NCBI RefSeq assembly: GCF_019431375.1
Contig: NZ_CP080267.1
Coordinates: 1,550,001 to 1,614,000 of the forward strand
Reading direction: 5' to 3'
Length of the DNA: 64,000 bases
Origin: Alcanivorax sp.
GTDB lineage: Bacteria; Pseudomonadota; Gammaproteobacteria; Pseudomonadales; Alcanivoracaceae
Shown piece after piece: positions 22,861 through 30,854 of the stretch. The position numbers were made by a program, and so were the translations under genes. Each line of letters starts with the position of its first letter. Positions within the stretch are counted from its first letter, which is position 1. A model generated the notes under the pieces. That model did not search any database and had not been told where the DNA came from. It worked only from the letters and a program-made list of their open reading frames with translations.

Positions 22861-23577
22861 ATGAGCGACAGTCTTTACACCACCACCCTGCCCGGCAGCG
22901 CCCACTGGTCGATGCGGGTGCGCCGTGGCATGCAACTGCGATTTACCGACGTGGAAGGTGGCGCCAACCTTTCCCTGCTGATGTACAACCCGGAAGACCT
23001 GCTGGAACGCTACAACGCCCCGGATACCCTGAAAGGTCAGCACACCTTCAAGCTGACCCGGGGCAACTGCCTGTACTCGGATATGGGCCGGGTGTTCGCC
23101 TCAATCGTCGACGACGATTTCGGCTGGCACGACACCGTCTGCGGCACGCTCAGCGAAAAAAAGCTGCAGAAAAAATACCCGGTCAGAACCTATCAGGATC
23201 ATCACAACCAGTGGACCCTGAGCGGCGAGCACAGCTTTCTTACCGAGCTGGCCAAGTACGGCCTGGGCGAACGGGACCTGGCCGCCAACCTGAATCTTTT
23301 TTCCAAAGTCATGACCGACGATGACGGCAATCTGATCTTTGATGCCAGCGCCTCCCGCGCCGGTGCCAGCGTCACCCTGCGCTTCGAGATGGACACCCTG
23401 GTGATCCTGCACACCTGCCCGCATCCGCTGAACCCGGCGGCAGACTATCCGATGCGGCCGGTGCAGATCGAGATGATCCAGGCCGATCCGGTAACCGGCG
23501 ATGACTATTGCAAGAACTACCGCCCGGAAAACGCCCGCGCCTTCGAGAACAATCGCCTGTACCACCTGGGCCTTTAA
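22861..23577 (+). CDS. DUF1989 protein, carboxyguanidine deiminase subunit (larger)
   Basis: The 238-aa DUF1989 (urea-carboxylase-associated) protein has metal-site candidates in the conserved segments RGNCLYSDMGRVF, WHDTVCGTLSE and ILHTCPHPLNP. In guanidine pathways two DUF1989 proteins together form carboxyguanidine deiminase (CgdAB), which converts carboxyguanidine to allophanate plus ammonia. Assignment here rests on family and operon context. The ATG at 22861 lies 10 bp after the ATPase gene, with AAGGAG upstream. Confidence 0.88.
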   Translation: MSDSLYTTTLPGSAHWSMRVRRGMQLRFTDVEGGANLSLLMYNPEDLLERYNAPDTLKGQHTFKLTRGNCLYSDMGRVFASIVDDDFGWHDTVCGTLSEKKLQKKYPVRTYQDHHNQWTLSGEHSFLTELAKYGLGERDLAANLNLFSKVMTDDDGNLIFDASASRAGASVTLRFEMDTLVILHTCPHPLNPAADYPMRPVQIEMIQADPVTGDDYCKNYRPENARAFENNRLYHLGL

Positions 23578-23586
23578 TTATTTTTT

Positions 23587-23611
23587 GTAGGAGCGCCGCT
23601 TGAGGCGCGAA
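23587..23611. repeat. Single REP unit inside the operon
   Basis: GTAGGAGCGCCGCTTGAGGC followed by GCGAA is one REP unit lying in the 44-bp gap between the two DUF1989 genes. It ends just 10 bases before the next ATG. Its terminal AAGGAAAG run supplies the Shine-Dalgarno sequence, so a hairpin here could tune translation of the second subunit. Confidence 0.65.
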
Positions 23612-23621
23612 GGAAAGAACC

Positions 23622-24263
23622 ATGATCAAAGAAAGCCACCGACAACCGGAACAGGCCAGCTTCCGTGAAGTGGTCGCCGCCGGGGATTACTTCATCCACA
23701 GGGTAAAAAAGGGCCAGACCATTCGCCTGCTGGATCTGCAAGGTAATCAGGCCGCCGATACCCTGTTCTACAGCGCCGCCGACCCGGCGGAACGCTACAG
23801 CGCCATGGACACCATTCGCGAGCAGGGCAACGTCTATCTCACCGCCGGTACCGTGCTGATGTCCAACCGCATCAACCCGCTGCTGGAGATCGTGGCCGAT
23901 ACCTGTGGCCGCCACGACACCCTGGGCGGCGCCTGCGCCACGGAAAGCAACACCGTGCGCTACGACCTGGAAAAGCGCTGCATGCACGCCTGCCGGGACA
24001 GCTGGATGCTGGCCGTTAACCAGCACCCGGAGTTTGACCTGGGCAAACGGGACATCACCCACAACATCAACTTCTTCATGAATGTGCCGGTCACCGCCGA
24101 CGGCGGCCTCACCTTCGAGGATGGCATTTCCGCCCCGGGAAAATATGTGGAGCTGACCGCCTGCATGGATGTAGTGATGCTGATTTCCAATTGCCCGCAA
24201 CTCAACAATCCCTGCAACGGTTACAACCCCACACCCATTGAAGTGCTGATCTGGGACCACTGA
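23622..24263 (+). CDS. DUF1989 protein, carboxyguanidine deiminase subunit (smaller)
   Basis: The 213-aa partner of the preceding DUF1989 protein shows the parallel motifs LQGNQAADTLFY, DTCGRHDTLGGACATESN and LISNCPQLNNPCNGYNPTP. The CGRHDT and NCPQLNNPC segments line up with WHDTVC and TCPHPLNP of the larger subunit and are likely metal ligands. The pair is expected to form a heteromeric deiminase acting after the carboxylase. Confidence 0.88.
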   Translation: MIKESHRQPEQASFREVVAAGDYFIHRVKKGQTIRLLDLQGNQAADTLFYSAADPAERYSAMDTIREQGNVYLTAGTVLMSNRINPLLEIVADTCGRHDTLGGACATESNTVRYDLEKRCMHACRDSWMLAVNQHPEFDLGKRDITHNINFFMNVPVTADGGLTFEDGISAPGKYVELTACMDVVMLISNCPQLNNPCNGYNPTPIEVLIWDH

Positions 24264-24348
24264 TTTATCCGCACTTCCCCGGGGACGACCCCGGCGGCCA
24301 GAGAATGCCATGACGGGACGACCCGTCAGCCGTCAAAGAGACATCGCC

Positions 24349-27300
24349 ATGTTCAACAAAGTGTTGATTGCCAACCGCGGCGCCATTGCCACCCGTGTTA
24401 TTGCCACCCTGAAAAAACTCGGCGTTACCGCCGTGGCCGTCTACGCGGAAGCGGACCGGGATTCCCTCCATGTGACCCAGGCCGACGAGGCCTACTGTCT
24501 GGGTGAAGGCAGTGCCCGCGAGACCTATCTGAATCAGGATGCCCTGTTTGCCCTGATGGAACAGCACGGCATCGAGGCGGTGCATCCCGGCTACGGGTTT
24601 CTCAGTGAAAACCCGGAGTTTGTGCAGGGCTGCGAAGCCCGTGGCATTGCCTTTATCGGCCCGACGCCACAACAAATGGACACCTTCGGCCTGAAGCATA
24701 CTGCCCGTGCTCTGGCGGAAAACACCGGTGTGCCCTTACTGCCCGGCACCGATCTGCTCAAGGACAAAAACACGGCGCTACAGGCCGCTGAACAGATCGG
24801 CTATCCGGTGATGCTGAAAAGCACCGCCGGCGGTGGCGGCATCGGCATGCAGATCTGTGAAAACGCCGCCAGCCTGGACAAGGCCTGGGATACGGTGCGC
24901 CGATTAAGCGCCAATAATTTTTCCAACGATGGCGTTTTTATCGAAAAATATATCGCCCGCGCCCGCCATATCGAGGTGCAGGTTTTCGGTGATGGACAGG
25001 GTCACGCAGTCACCCTCGGCGAGCGCGATTGCTCCGCCCAGCGCCGTCACCAGAAAGTGCTGGAAGAAACCCCCGCACCCAACTTGCCCGACACGGTTCG
25101 CAGCGAACTGCAGGCCACTGCCAAGGCACTGATGGAAGCGGTCAGTTATCGTAACGCCGGCACCGTGGAATTCATTCTCGACCAGGACAGCAACGCCTTT
25201 TATTTTCTGGAAGTGAATACCCGCCTGCAGGTAGAGCACGGCGTTACCGAACAGGTTTACGGCGTGGACCTGGTGGAGTGGATGCTGAAACTGGCCGCCG
25301 GTGAGTTACCCCCGCTGGACAGCCTGGCCGCCAACCTGACCGTCTGTGGCCACGCCATTCAGGCACGGCTGTACGCGGAAGATCCCAACAAGGATTTCCA
25401 GCCCAGCGCCGGCCTGCTTACCGCCGTCACCTTTCCCCAGGCCGACGGCCAGGCCCTGCGTATTGATCACTGGATCGAAGCCGGGCTCACCGTCTCGCCT
25501 CTGTTCGACCCCATGCTGGCCAAGGTGATTGTTCACCAAGCCAGCCGCGACGCAGCGCTGGCCGCCCTGCACAATACACTGGCAACTACCTGCATCGAAG
25601 GCATCGAAAGCAATCGCGATTATCTGCGCAGTATTCTTGCCGACCCGGTATTTGCCGACGGCCAGATGACCACCCGCTATCTCAATGACTTTCGCTACCA
25701 GCCGTTCACCCTGGATGTACTGGCCGGCGGCACCCTGACCACCGTGCAGGATTACCCCGGGCGCAGTGGTTACTGGCCGGTGGGCGTACCGCCGTCCGGC
25801 CCTTTTGATGCCCTGAGTTTTCGTCTGGGCAATCGCCTGCTGGGTAATGAGGAGAACGCCGCCGGGCTGGAGTTCACCCTCAACGGCCCTACCCTGAAAT
25901 TCAATCAGGCCACCCGCATCGCCCTCACCGGCGCGGACATGCAGGCGACCCTGGATGGCAATCCGGTTCCCGGTTATACCGCCATTGCCATACAGCCGGG
26001 CCAGATCCTGAAGCTTGGCAAGGTCGTCGGCGAGGGGGCCCGTGCCTACCTGGCCATTGCCGGCGGCATTCAGTGCACGCCGTATCTGGGATCGCGCAGC
26101 ACCTTTACCCTGGGTCAGTTCGGTGGCCATGGTGGCCGCGCCCTGCGCACCGGGGATGTGCTGCATTTCTCCCCCGACAACGGCGCCAACAGCGATCTTG
26201 TGGTGCCGGAGAATCTGAAACCATCGCTGAACAACCAGTGGACCCTGCGAGTGATCTACGGCCCCCACGGTGCGCCGGATTTCTTTACCGACAACGACAT
26301 GGCCATGTTCTTCAGCACGGACTGGCAGGTGCACTACAACTCCAGCCGTACCGGCGTGCGCCTGGTCGGCCCCAAACCCGGCTGGGCACGCAGCGACGGC
26401 GGCGAGGCCGGCATGCACCCGTCCAATATCCATGACAACGCCTACGCCGTGGGTACGGTGGATTTCACCGGCGACATGCCGGTGATTCTGGGCCCGGACG
26501 GCCCCTCCCTGGGCGGCTTTGTCTGCCCGGCCACGGTGATCCTGGCGGACCGCTGGAAACTGGGTCAGCTGAAGGCCGGCGACACCCTGCGCTTTGCAGC
26601 CATCAGCCTGACCGATGCGGATGCGCTTGCCGCAGAACAGGACGCTTGTGTGGCCGCCCTGAGCGCACCGGAACAACAGGTCAGTCCGGCCCCGATTACC
26701 ACCCCGATTCTCAACCGCCTGAGCGAAAGCGACGCCGGCATGGAAGTCGTTTACCGGGCCGCCGGCGACCGTTACCTGCTGGTGGAATACGGCCCGCTGG
26801 TGCTGGACTTGCGCCTGCGATTCCGGGCCCATGCGCTGATGTTGTGGCTGCAGGAACAGCAGCTGGATGGCGTCATCGAACTGACTCCGGGCATTCGCTC
26901 CTTGCAGATTCATTTCGATCCTCAGCAACTGCCCCGCACAGAGCTGCTGGAAACACTGGCCCAGGCGGAACACGCCCTGCAACAGCAGGACGATCTGGAA
27001 GTGCCATCGCGCATCGTGCATATCCCGTTGAGCTGGGATGACCAGGCCTGCCATCAGGCCATCGAAAAATACATGCAGTCGGTGCGCAAGGATGCGCCCT
27101 GGTGTCCGTCCAATCTGGAATTCATTCGCCGCATCAACGGACTCGACAGCATCGACGAGGTTAAGAAGATTCTGTTCACTGCCCGCTATGTGGTGATGGG
27201 CCTGGGCGATGTGTACCTGGGCGCACCGGTGGCGACGCCTTACGACCCCCGCCATCGCCTGGTGACCACCAAGTACAACCCGGCCCGCACCTGGACCGCA

Positions 27301-27939
27301 GAAAACTCCGTGGGCATTGGCGGTGCCTACCTGTGCGTGTATGGCATGGAAGGCCCCGGCGGTTACCAGTTTGTCGGCCGCACCCTGCAGATGTGGAACC
27401 GTTACCGGCAAACAGAGGCGTTTGATCAGCCCTGGCTGCTGCGCTTCTTCGATCAGATTCGTTTCTATGAAGTGAGCCACGAGGAGCTCAATCAGATTCG
27501 CCGGGATTTTCCCAAGGGCCAGTACCCGATCCGCACCGAAGAGACCACCTTCAGCCAGAAGGAGTACCAGCAGTTTCTGGATGACAACCAGCAGGACATC
27601 ACCACCTTCACTGACACCCGTAACTTGGCCTTCGATGAAGAACTGCAACGCTGGGTGGCCAGCGGCCAGATCAACTTCCAGTCCGAGCAGGATCTGGATG
27701 CGGACAATAGTGCCGACCCCATTGCCGGCACGCCGGTGGAGTCTCCGGTAGCCGGCAGCATCTGGAAACTGAACGTGGCCGAAGGCGATAACGTGAAGGA
27801 AGGCGATGTGGTGGTGGTGCTGGAATCCATGAAGATGGAAATCGAAATCTGTGCCCCGCAAAGCGGCAAGGTGATTGCCATCACCCGCCAGGAAGGCCAG
27901 CAGATTAATGCGGGCCAGGCGATGATGGTGCTGGACTGA
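24349..27939 (+). CDS. Biotin-dependent guanidine/urea carboxylase
   Basis: This 1196-aa single-chain enzyme has a biotin carboxylase domain (1 to about 450; FNKVLIANRGAIATRVI, STAGGGGIGMQ), a KipA/AHS2-like region (about 460-770), a KipI/AHS1-like region (about 790-1090) and a biotinyl domain with ESMKMEI (biotin on about K1162). Together they make the carboxyltransferase of urea carboxylases. ykkC control and the CgdAB genes argue that guanidine is the real substrate. An ATG at 24310 is possible, but the conserved N-terminus starts at 24349. No allophanate hydrolase gene follows. Confidence 0.93.
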   Translation: MFNKVLIANRGAIATRVIATLKKLGVTAVAVYAEADRDSLHVTQADEAYCLGEGSARETYLNQDALFALMEQHGIEAVHPGYGFLSENPEFVQGCEARGIAFIGPTPQQMDTFGLKHTARALAENTGVPLLPGTDLLKDKNTALQAAEQIGYPVMLKSTAGGGGIGMQICENAASLDKAWDTVRRLSANNFSNDGVFIEKYIARARHIEVQVFGDGQGHAVTLGERDCSAQRRHQKVLEETPAPNLPDTVRSELQATAKALMEAVSYRNAGTVEFILDQDSNAFYFLEVNTRLQVEHGVTEQVYGVDLVEWMLKLAAGELPPLDSLAANLTVCGHAIQARLYAEDPNKDFQPSAGLLTAVTFPQADGQALRIDHWIEAGLTVSPLFDPMLAKVIVHQASRDAALAALHNTLATTCIEGIESNRDYLRSILADPVFADGQMTTRYLNDFRYQPFTLDVLAGGTLTTVQDYPGRSGYWPVGVPPSGPFDALSFRLGNRLLGNEENAAGLEFTLNGPTLKFNQATRIALTGADMQATLDGNPVPGYTAIAIQPGQILKLGKVVGEGARAYLAIAGGIQCTPYLGSRSTFTLGQFGGHGGRALRTGDVLHFSPDNGANSDLVVPENLKPSLNNQWTLRVIYGPHGAPDFFTDNDMAMFFSTDWQVHYNSSRTGVRLVGPKPGWARSDGGEAGMHPSNIHDNAYAVGTVDFTGDMPVILGPDGPSLGGFVCPATVILADRWKLGQLKAGDTLRFAAISLTDADALAAEQDACVAALSAPEQQVSPAPITTPILNRLSESDAGMEVVYRAAGDRYLLVEYGPLVLDLRLRFRAHALMLWLQEQQLDGVIELTPGIRSLQIHFDPQQLPRTELLETLAQAEHALQQQDDLEVPSRIVHIPLSWDDQACHQAIEKYMQSVRKDAPWCPSNLEFIRRINGLDSIDEVKKILFTARYVVMGLGDVYLGAPVATPYDPRHRLVTTKYNPARTWTAENSVGIGGAYLCVYGMEGPGGYQFVGRTLQMWNRYRQTEAFDQPWLLRFFDQIRFYEVSHEELNQIRRDFPKGQYPIRTEETTFSQKEYQQFLDDNQQDITTFTDTRNLAFDEELQRWVASGQINFQSEQDLDADNSADPIAGTPVESPVAGSIWKLNVAEGDNVKEGDVVVVLESMKMEIEICAPQSGKVIAITRQEGQQINAGQAMMVLD

Positions 27940-28063
27940 ACCGACAGAACGTCATCCTGCCTTCGGCAGGAACCAGGCTGGAGCGATAAGCCAGCCCTGG
28001 AGCCTCTCCCCCTCTCCCTTCCAGGGAGAGGGGCCCTCCCGCAAGGCCCTGGCATTACTATTT

Positions 28064-28912
28064 TCAGAGATGATCCAGCCAGGTCACTATGCTCTGCACA
28101 ACCGCTTCAGGTTTGCGCGCCCAGCGGAAGTGGTCCGCCTGGTCGCCCAGCACCTGGGCATTGAAGACGCGATGTTCCACCTCGGCCTGAATGAATTTGT
28201 CACTGACCGCGTGCACCGATTCCCGGGGCGCGAAGGCATCATCCTGCATGCGCAGGCACAACACCGGACCGGTGTAGGCGGCGATGCCACTATCCAGATC
28301 CTCGCTCAGGCCACTGGCCTGATAACGGTTGGTCTTGGCCACGGCCAGCCAGTCTGTCATCAGGGTACGGGCTTCCCGACCGCCGAAGCCCAGCTGTTTG
28401 CCGGGGTAATAGCCCAGCAACGCACAGGCCGGGGGAATCAGCTTGCAGAGCAATTTTAGCTGTCGCGCGATTTTGCCGCTGAAGCCGCCTACCCAGGGGC
28501 TGCCGCAAGCCGCCAGGATCACCCCGTCCACCTGCGTCGGATACAACCCCGCCGCCATGGCGGCGTAATGCCCGCCCAGGGAATGCCCCATCAGGTAAAC
28601 CGGCTGGGTTGGCGCGATTGTCTTCAGCCATTCCAGTGTGGCGGGAATTTCATCCACCAGCGGTTCGCGAAAACCCCAGTCACAACGGCGTGATGCCCGC
28701 CAGGCGCTGTCACCATGGCCACGCTGCTCCAGCAAAGCCACATTGATGCCCTTCTCCTGCAAGGCCACGGCCAGCGGCTGATAGAACCGCGCCCCCATAC
28801 CCAGCGCCGCCATCATCACCACCGTGGCCGAGGGAGACTCGGCGGCAAACCATTGCAGGGGAAGCGAATAACCCGCACCGGCGGAAAGGGAGACGGATTC
28901 AGCCGCCTTCAT
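28064..28912 (-). CDS. Alpha/beta hydrolase (serine type)
   Basis: This 282-aa cytoplasmic alpha/beta hydrolase has the nucleophile elbow GHSLGGH, an acid in LRMQDDAFAP and a C-terminal histidine in GDQADHFRWA. It resembles acylglycerol-lipase/lysophospholipase-like proteins. The ATG at 28912 (MKAAESVSL) is chosen; upstream residues read into the overlapping zinc-protein gene. Overlap with that gene by 14 bp implies a - strand unit convergent with the guanidine operon. Confidence 0.85.
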   Translation of the reverse strand: MKAAESVSLSAGAGYSLPLQWFAAESPSATVVMMAALGMGARFYQPLAVALQEKGINVALLEQRGHGDSAWRASRRCDWGFREPLVDEIPATLEWLKTIAPTQPVYLMGHSLGGHYAAMAAGLYPTQVDGVILAACGSPWVGGFSGKIARQLKLLCKLIPPACALLGYYPGKQLGFGGREARTLMTDWLAVAKTNRYQASGLSEDLDSGIAAYTGPVLCLRMQDDAFAPRESVHAVSDKFIQAEVEHRVFNAQVLGDQADHFRWARKPEAVVQSIVTWLDHL

Positions 28913-29090
28913 TGCTGGCCTCCTGGCGACGGGGACGGCGCACCAGTTCCCCCTGGCAATTGGGGCAACGGCTGCCATGGACAGTGCAGCAATCCACGCA
29001 GTAAGTGCATTCGTAGGAACAGATGTACGCTTCTGCCCGGGCCGGCAAGGGCCGCTGGCAGGTCTCGCACTGTGTTTTCATTTTCAGCAT
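28899..29090 (-). CDS. DUF1272-like small zinc-binding protein
   Basis: This 63-aa protein is rich in cysteine pairs: CETC, CSYECTYCVDCC and CPNC. They form likely treble-clef or RING-like zinc sites, as in the DUF1272 family. The C-terminus is basic. AAGGA precedes the ATG at 29090. It overlaps the hydrolase gene downstream by 14 bp, indicating co-expression. Confidence 0.85.
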   Translation of the reverse strand: MLKMKTQCETCQRPLPARAEAYICSYECTYCVDCCTVHGSRCPNCQGELVRRPRRQEASNEGG

Positions 29091-29106
29091 GGAGTGTCCT
29101 TGCAGG

Positions 29107-29153
29107 CTGTTGAAGAGCCCGTTGCATGTTCAGCGTGAAACGGGCTCCTCAAC
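29107..29153 (-). terminator. Long hairpin between two - strand genes
   Basis: GTTGAAGAGCCCGTT and AACGGGCTCCTCAAC pair with one mismatch across a 16-base loop. There is no strong U-tract, so it may be a weak terminator or processing site after the 59-aa zinc-ribbon gene. Confidence 0.5.
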
Positions 29154-29159
29154 ACGCAG

Positions 29160-29339
29160 CTAGTGGGCCTTCACTTTCTGTTTGCCGCAGCGTTCGCAGC
29201 GGTACACCGTCACCAGCTTTCCCTGCTTCACATCGAACTGCTTGTCCTTGCACACCACCCATTTATGAAAGCCATGCTGGCACATGCCTTTGCGCGGGGT
29301 TTTCTTTTCCGGTTTCTTGAACGGCAGAATATCGCCCAT
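29160..29339 (-). CDS. Small zinc-ribbon-like protein
   Basis: This 59-aa basic protein starts MGDILPFKKPEKK. Two metal-binding clusters are visible, CQHGFH and CERCGKQK, the latter a typical zinc-ribbon knuckle. It probably binds nucleic acid or a protein partner. Start 29339 is chosen from the family-like N-terminus; longer frames upstream lack support. Confidence 0.75.
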   Translation of the reverse strand: MGDILPFKKPEKKTPRKGMCQHGFHKWVVCKDKQFDVKQGKLVTVYRCERCGKQKVKAH

Positions 29340-29471
29340 GACCACAGTACATCGTCGCAATGATCCACCGAGGATAGCGTAATTTTTCGTTCCACGCGTC
29401 AACAGCCCATGGCGAGAGATGTCTCTTCCTTGGCAAAGAAGCCGGAGCCCTTGCCTGGCCCCGGCAACGGC

Positions 29472-29858
29472 TCAGGCCAGTTGTTGACGTTGCAGCCCGC
29501 GCCACTGGCACAGCGCACAGAACGCCACCAGCAAGGCCACATCCAGCAGCAACACCTGCCCCCAGACGGACAGCCAGGGAGCCGCCACGATCATGACCAC
29601 CGGCGTGGCCAGCACCCAGGCGACATCCGCCGTGGTAATCATTTTCGCCAACAGCTGGGAGATTGGATTGCGGGTGGCCACCCAGGCCACATCGACGGCA
29701 AACAGCATCAGGCCAGCGCCCAGCACCATCAGGATCAGCGGGTTGAAATCACCCATCAGGGCTGCCACCGCGCTGGGGAACAGCAACAGCAGCCCTCCAC
29801 AGACAGCAGAAAAGACGGCATTGAACAGCAGGGCAGTTTTGAGAGACGTCCAGGGCAT
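29472..29858 (-). CDS. Four-helix inner membrane protein
   Basis: This 128-aa protein has four hydrophobic helices (about 8-33, 40-60, 74-94, 98-118) and no soluble domain. It has no recognised catalytic motif. It is divergent from the XRE-family regulator gene at 30005 with a 146-bp shared promoter region, so it may be that regulator's target. Confidence 0.75.
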   Translation of the reverse strand: MPWTSLKTALLFNAVFSAVCGGLLLLFPSAVAALMGDFNPLILMVLGAGLMLFAVDVAWVATRNPISQLLAKMITTADVAWVLATPVVMIVAAPWLSVWGQVLLLDVALLVAFCALCQWRGLQRQQLA

Positions 29859-30004
29859 GATGCACCTCCGGGTTGGTTAGGATAGATTCAGGTCAGAGTC
29901 CGCTGATCAGGGAAGAGGAACAATTACCTCAAAGGTAATGGTGAAGCCTGCCACCCTCTTTCATGCTTACCCGAAACTCGGACAACCCCGCTCCAGGAGA
30001 GCCC

Positions 30005-30790
30005 ATGCAAACCGGACAGATACTCGCTGAACTCCGCAAGACACGGCGCCTGAGCCAGCTGGATCTGGCCCTGCGTGCGGACGTCTCCAGCCGCCATCTG
30101 AGTTTTATCGAAACCGGCCGTAGTCAGGCCAGCTCGCAGATGCTCAAACGTCTGGCCATGGAGCTGGAGTTGAGCTGCCGGGACACCAATCGGCTGCTGC
30201 TGTCCGCCGGTTATGCCCCGGCCTTCAGCGAAACCGATCTGGACAGCGAATCCATGGCTCCGGTGCGCCAGGCGCTGGAGGTCATGCTGGTCAATCACAA
30301 CCCTTTCCCTGCCGTGGTGCTGGATGCCCACTGGAATGTGTTGATGGCCAATCAGGCCCAGCAACAGCTGATGGCCATGATGATGCAGGAGCGTGGTCCC
30401 TTCCCGCAGACTGCCAATGTGGTGGAGCTGGTGTTTCACCCCCAGGGTTACCGGCCGTTCCTGGTCAACTGGGAAGAAGTGGCGAGCTTTCTGTTGCGAC
30501 GTCTCCATCGGGACCATCAGGCTCGCCCGGATCCGGGCCTTGCCCGCCTGCTGGAACGCCTGGGTGAACTGGCGGATGTGGATTCCCTGCTCCACAAGGT
30601 GCCGCCGGGGGACCACAGCGAGCCCATGCTGGCCCTGGAGATCGCCCTGGCCGGCCAGCGCCTGCGCAGTTTCTCCACCCTCGCCAGCTTCGGCACGGCC
30701 CTGGATGTGGTGATGGAAGAGCTACGTATCGAGCACTTTTTCCCCGCCGATGACGCCACCCGCCGCTGGTTTCGCAAGCAGATTCAATAA
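30005..30790 (+). CDS. XRE-family regulator with MmyB-like ligand domain
   Basis: This 261-aa regulator has an N-terminal HTH (about 7-60; RRLSQLDLALRADVSSRHLSFIETGRSQASSQML) and a C-terminal MmyB-like domain (about 85-255; FPAVVLDAHWNVLMANQAQQ, NVVELVFHP, GQRLRSFSTLASFGTALDVVMEELRIEHFFPAD). That domain is PAS-like and binds fatty-acid-like ligands in actinobacterial relatives. The gene is divergent from a membrane protein gene. The start at 30005 follows CAGGAGA. Confidence 0.92.
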   Translation: MQTGQILAELRKTRRLSQLDLALRADVSSRHLSFIETGRSQASSQMLKRLAMELELSCRDTNRLLLSAGYAPAFSETDLDSESMAPVRQALEVMLVNHNPFPAVVLDAHWNVLMANQAQQQLMAMMMQERGPFPQTANVVELVFHPQGYRPFLVNWEEVASFLLRRLHRDHQARPDPGLARLLERLGELADVDSLLHKVPPGDHSEPMLALEIALAGQRLRSFSTLASFGTALDVVMEELRIEHFFPADDATRRWFRKQIQ

Positions 30791-30854
30791 CCCCATCGAA
30801 GGGGCAGGCGCAAACCCGTATAATTCGCCCCCCGAGAATCAACCGGCAGTGATA

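Noticed and set aside
25306..27861. An 851-codon open frame antisense to the guanidine/urea carboxylase gene
   Set aside because: It mirrors the codon bias of the real + strand gene, has no domain motif or ribosome-binding site, and the sense protein has all expected domains.
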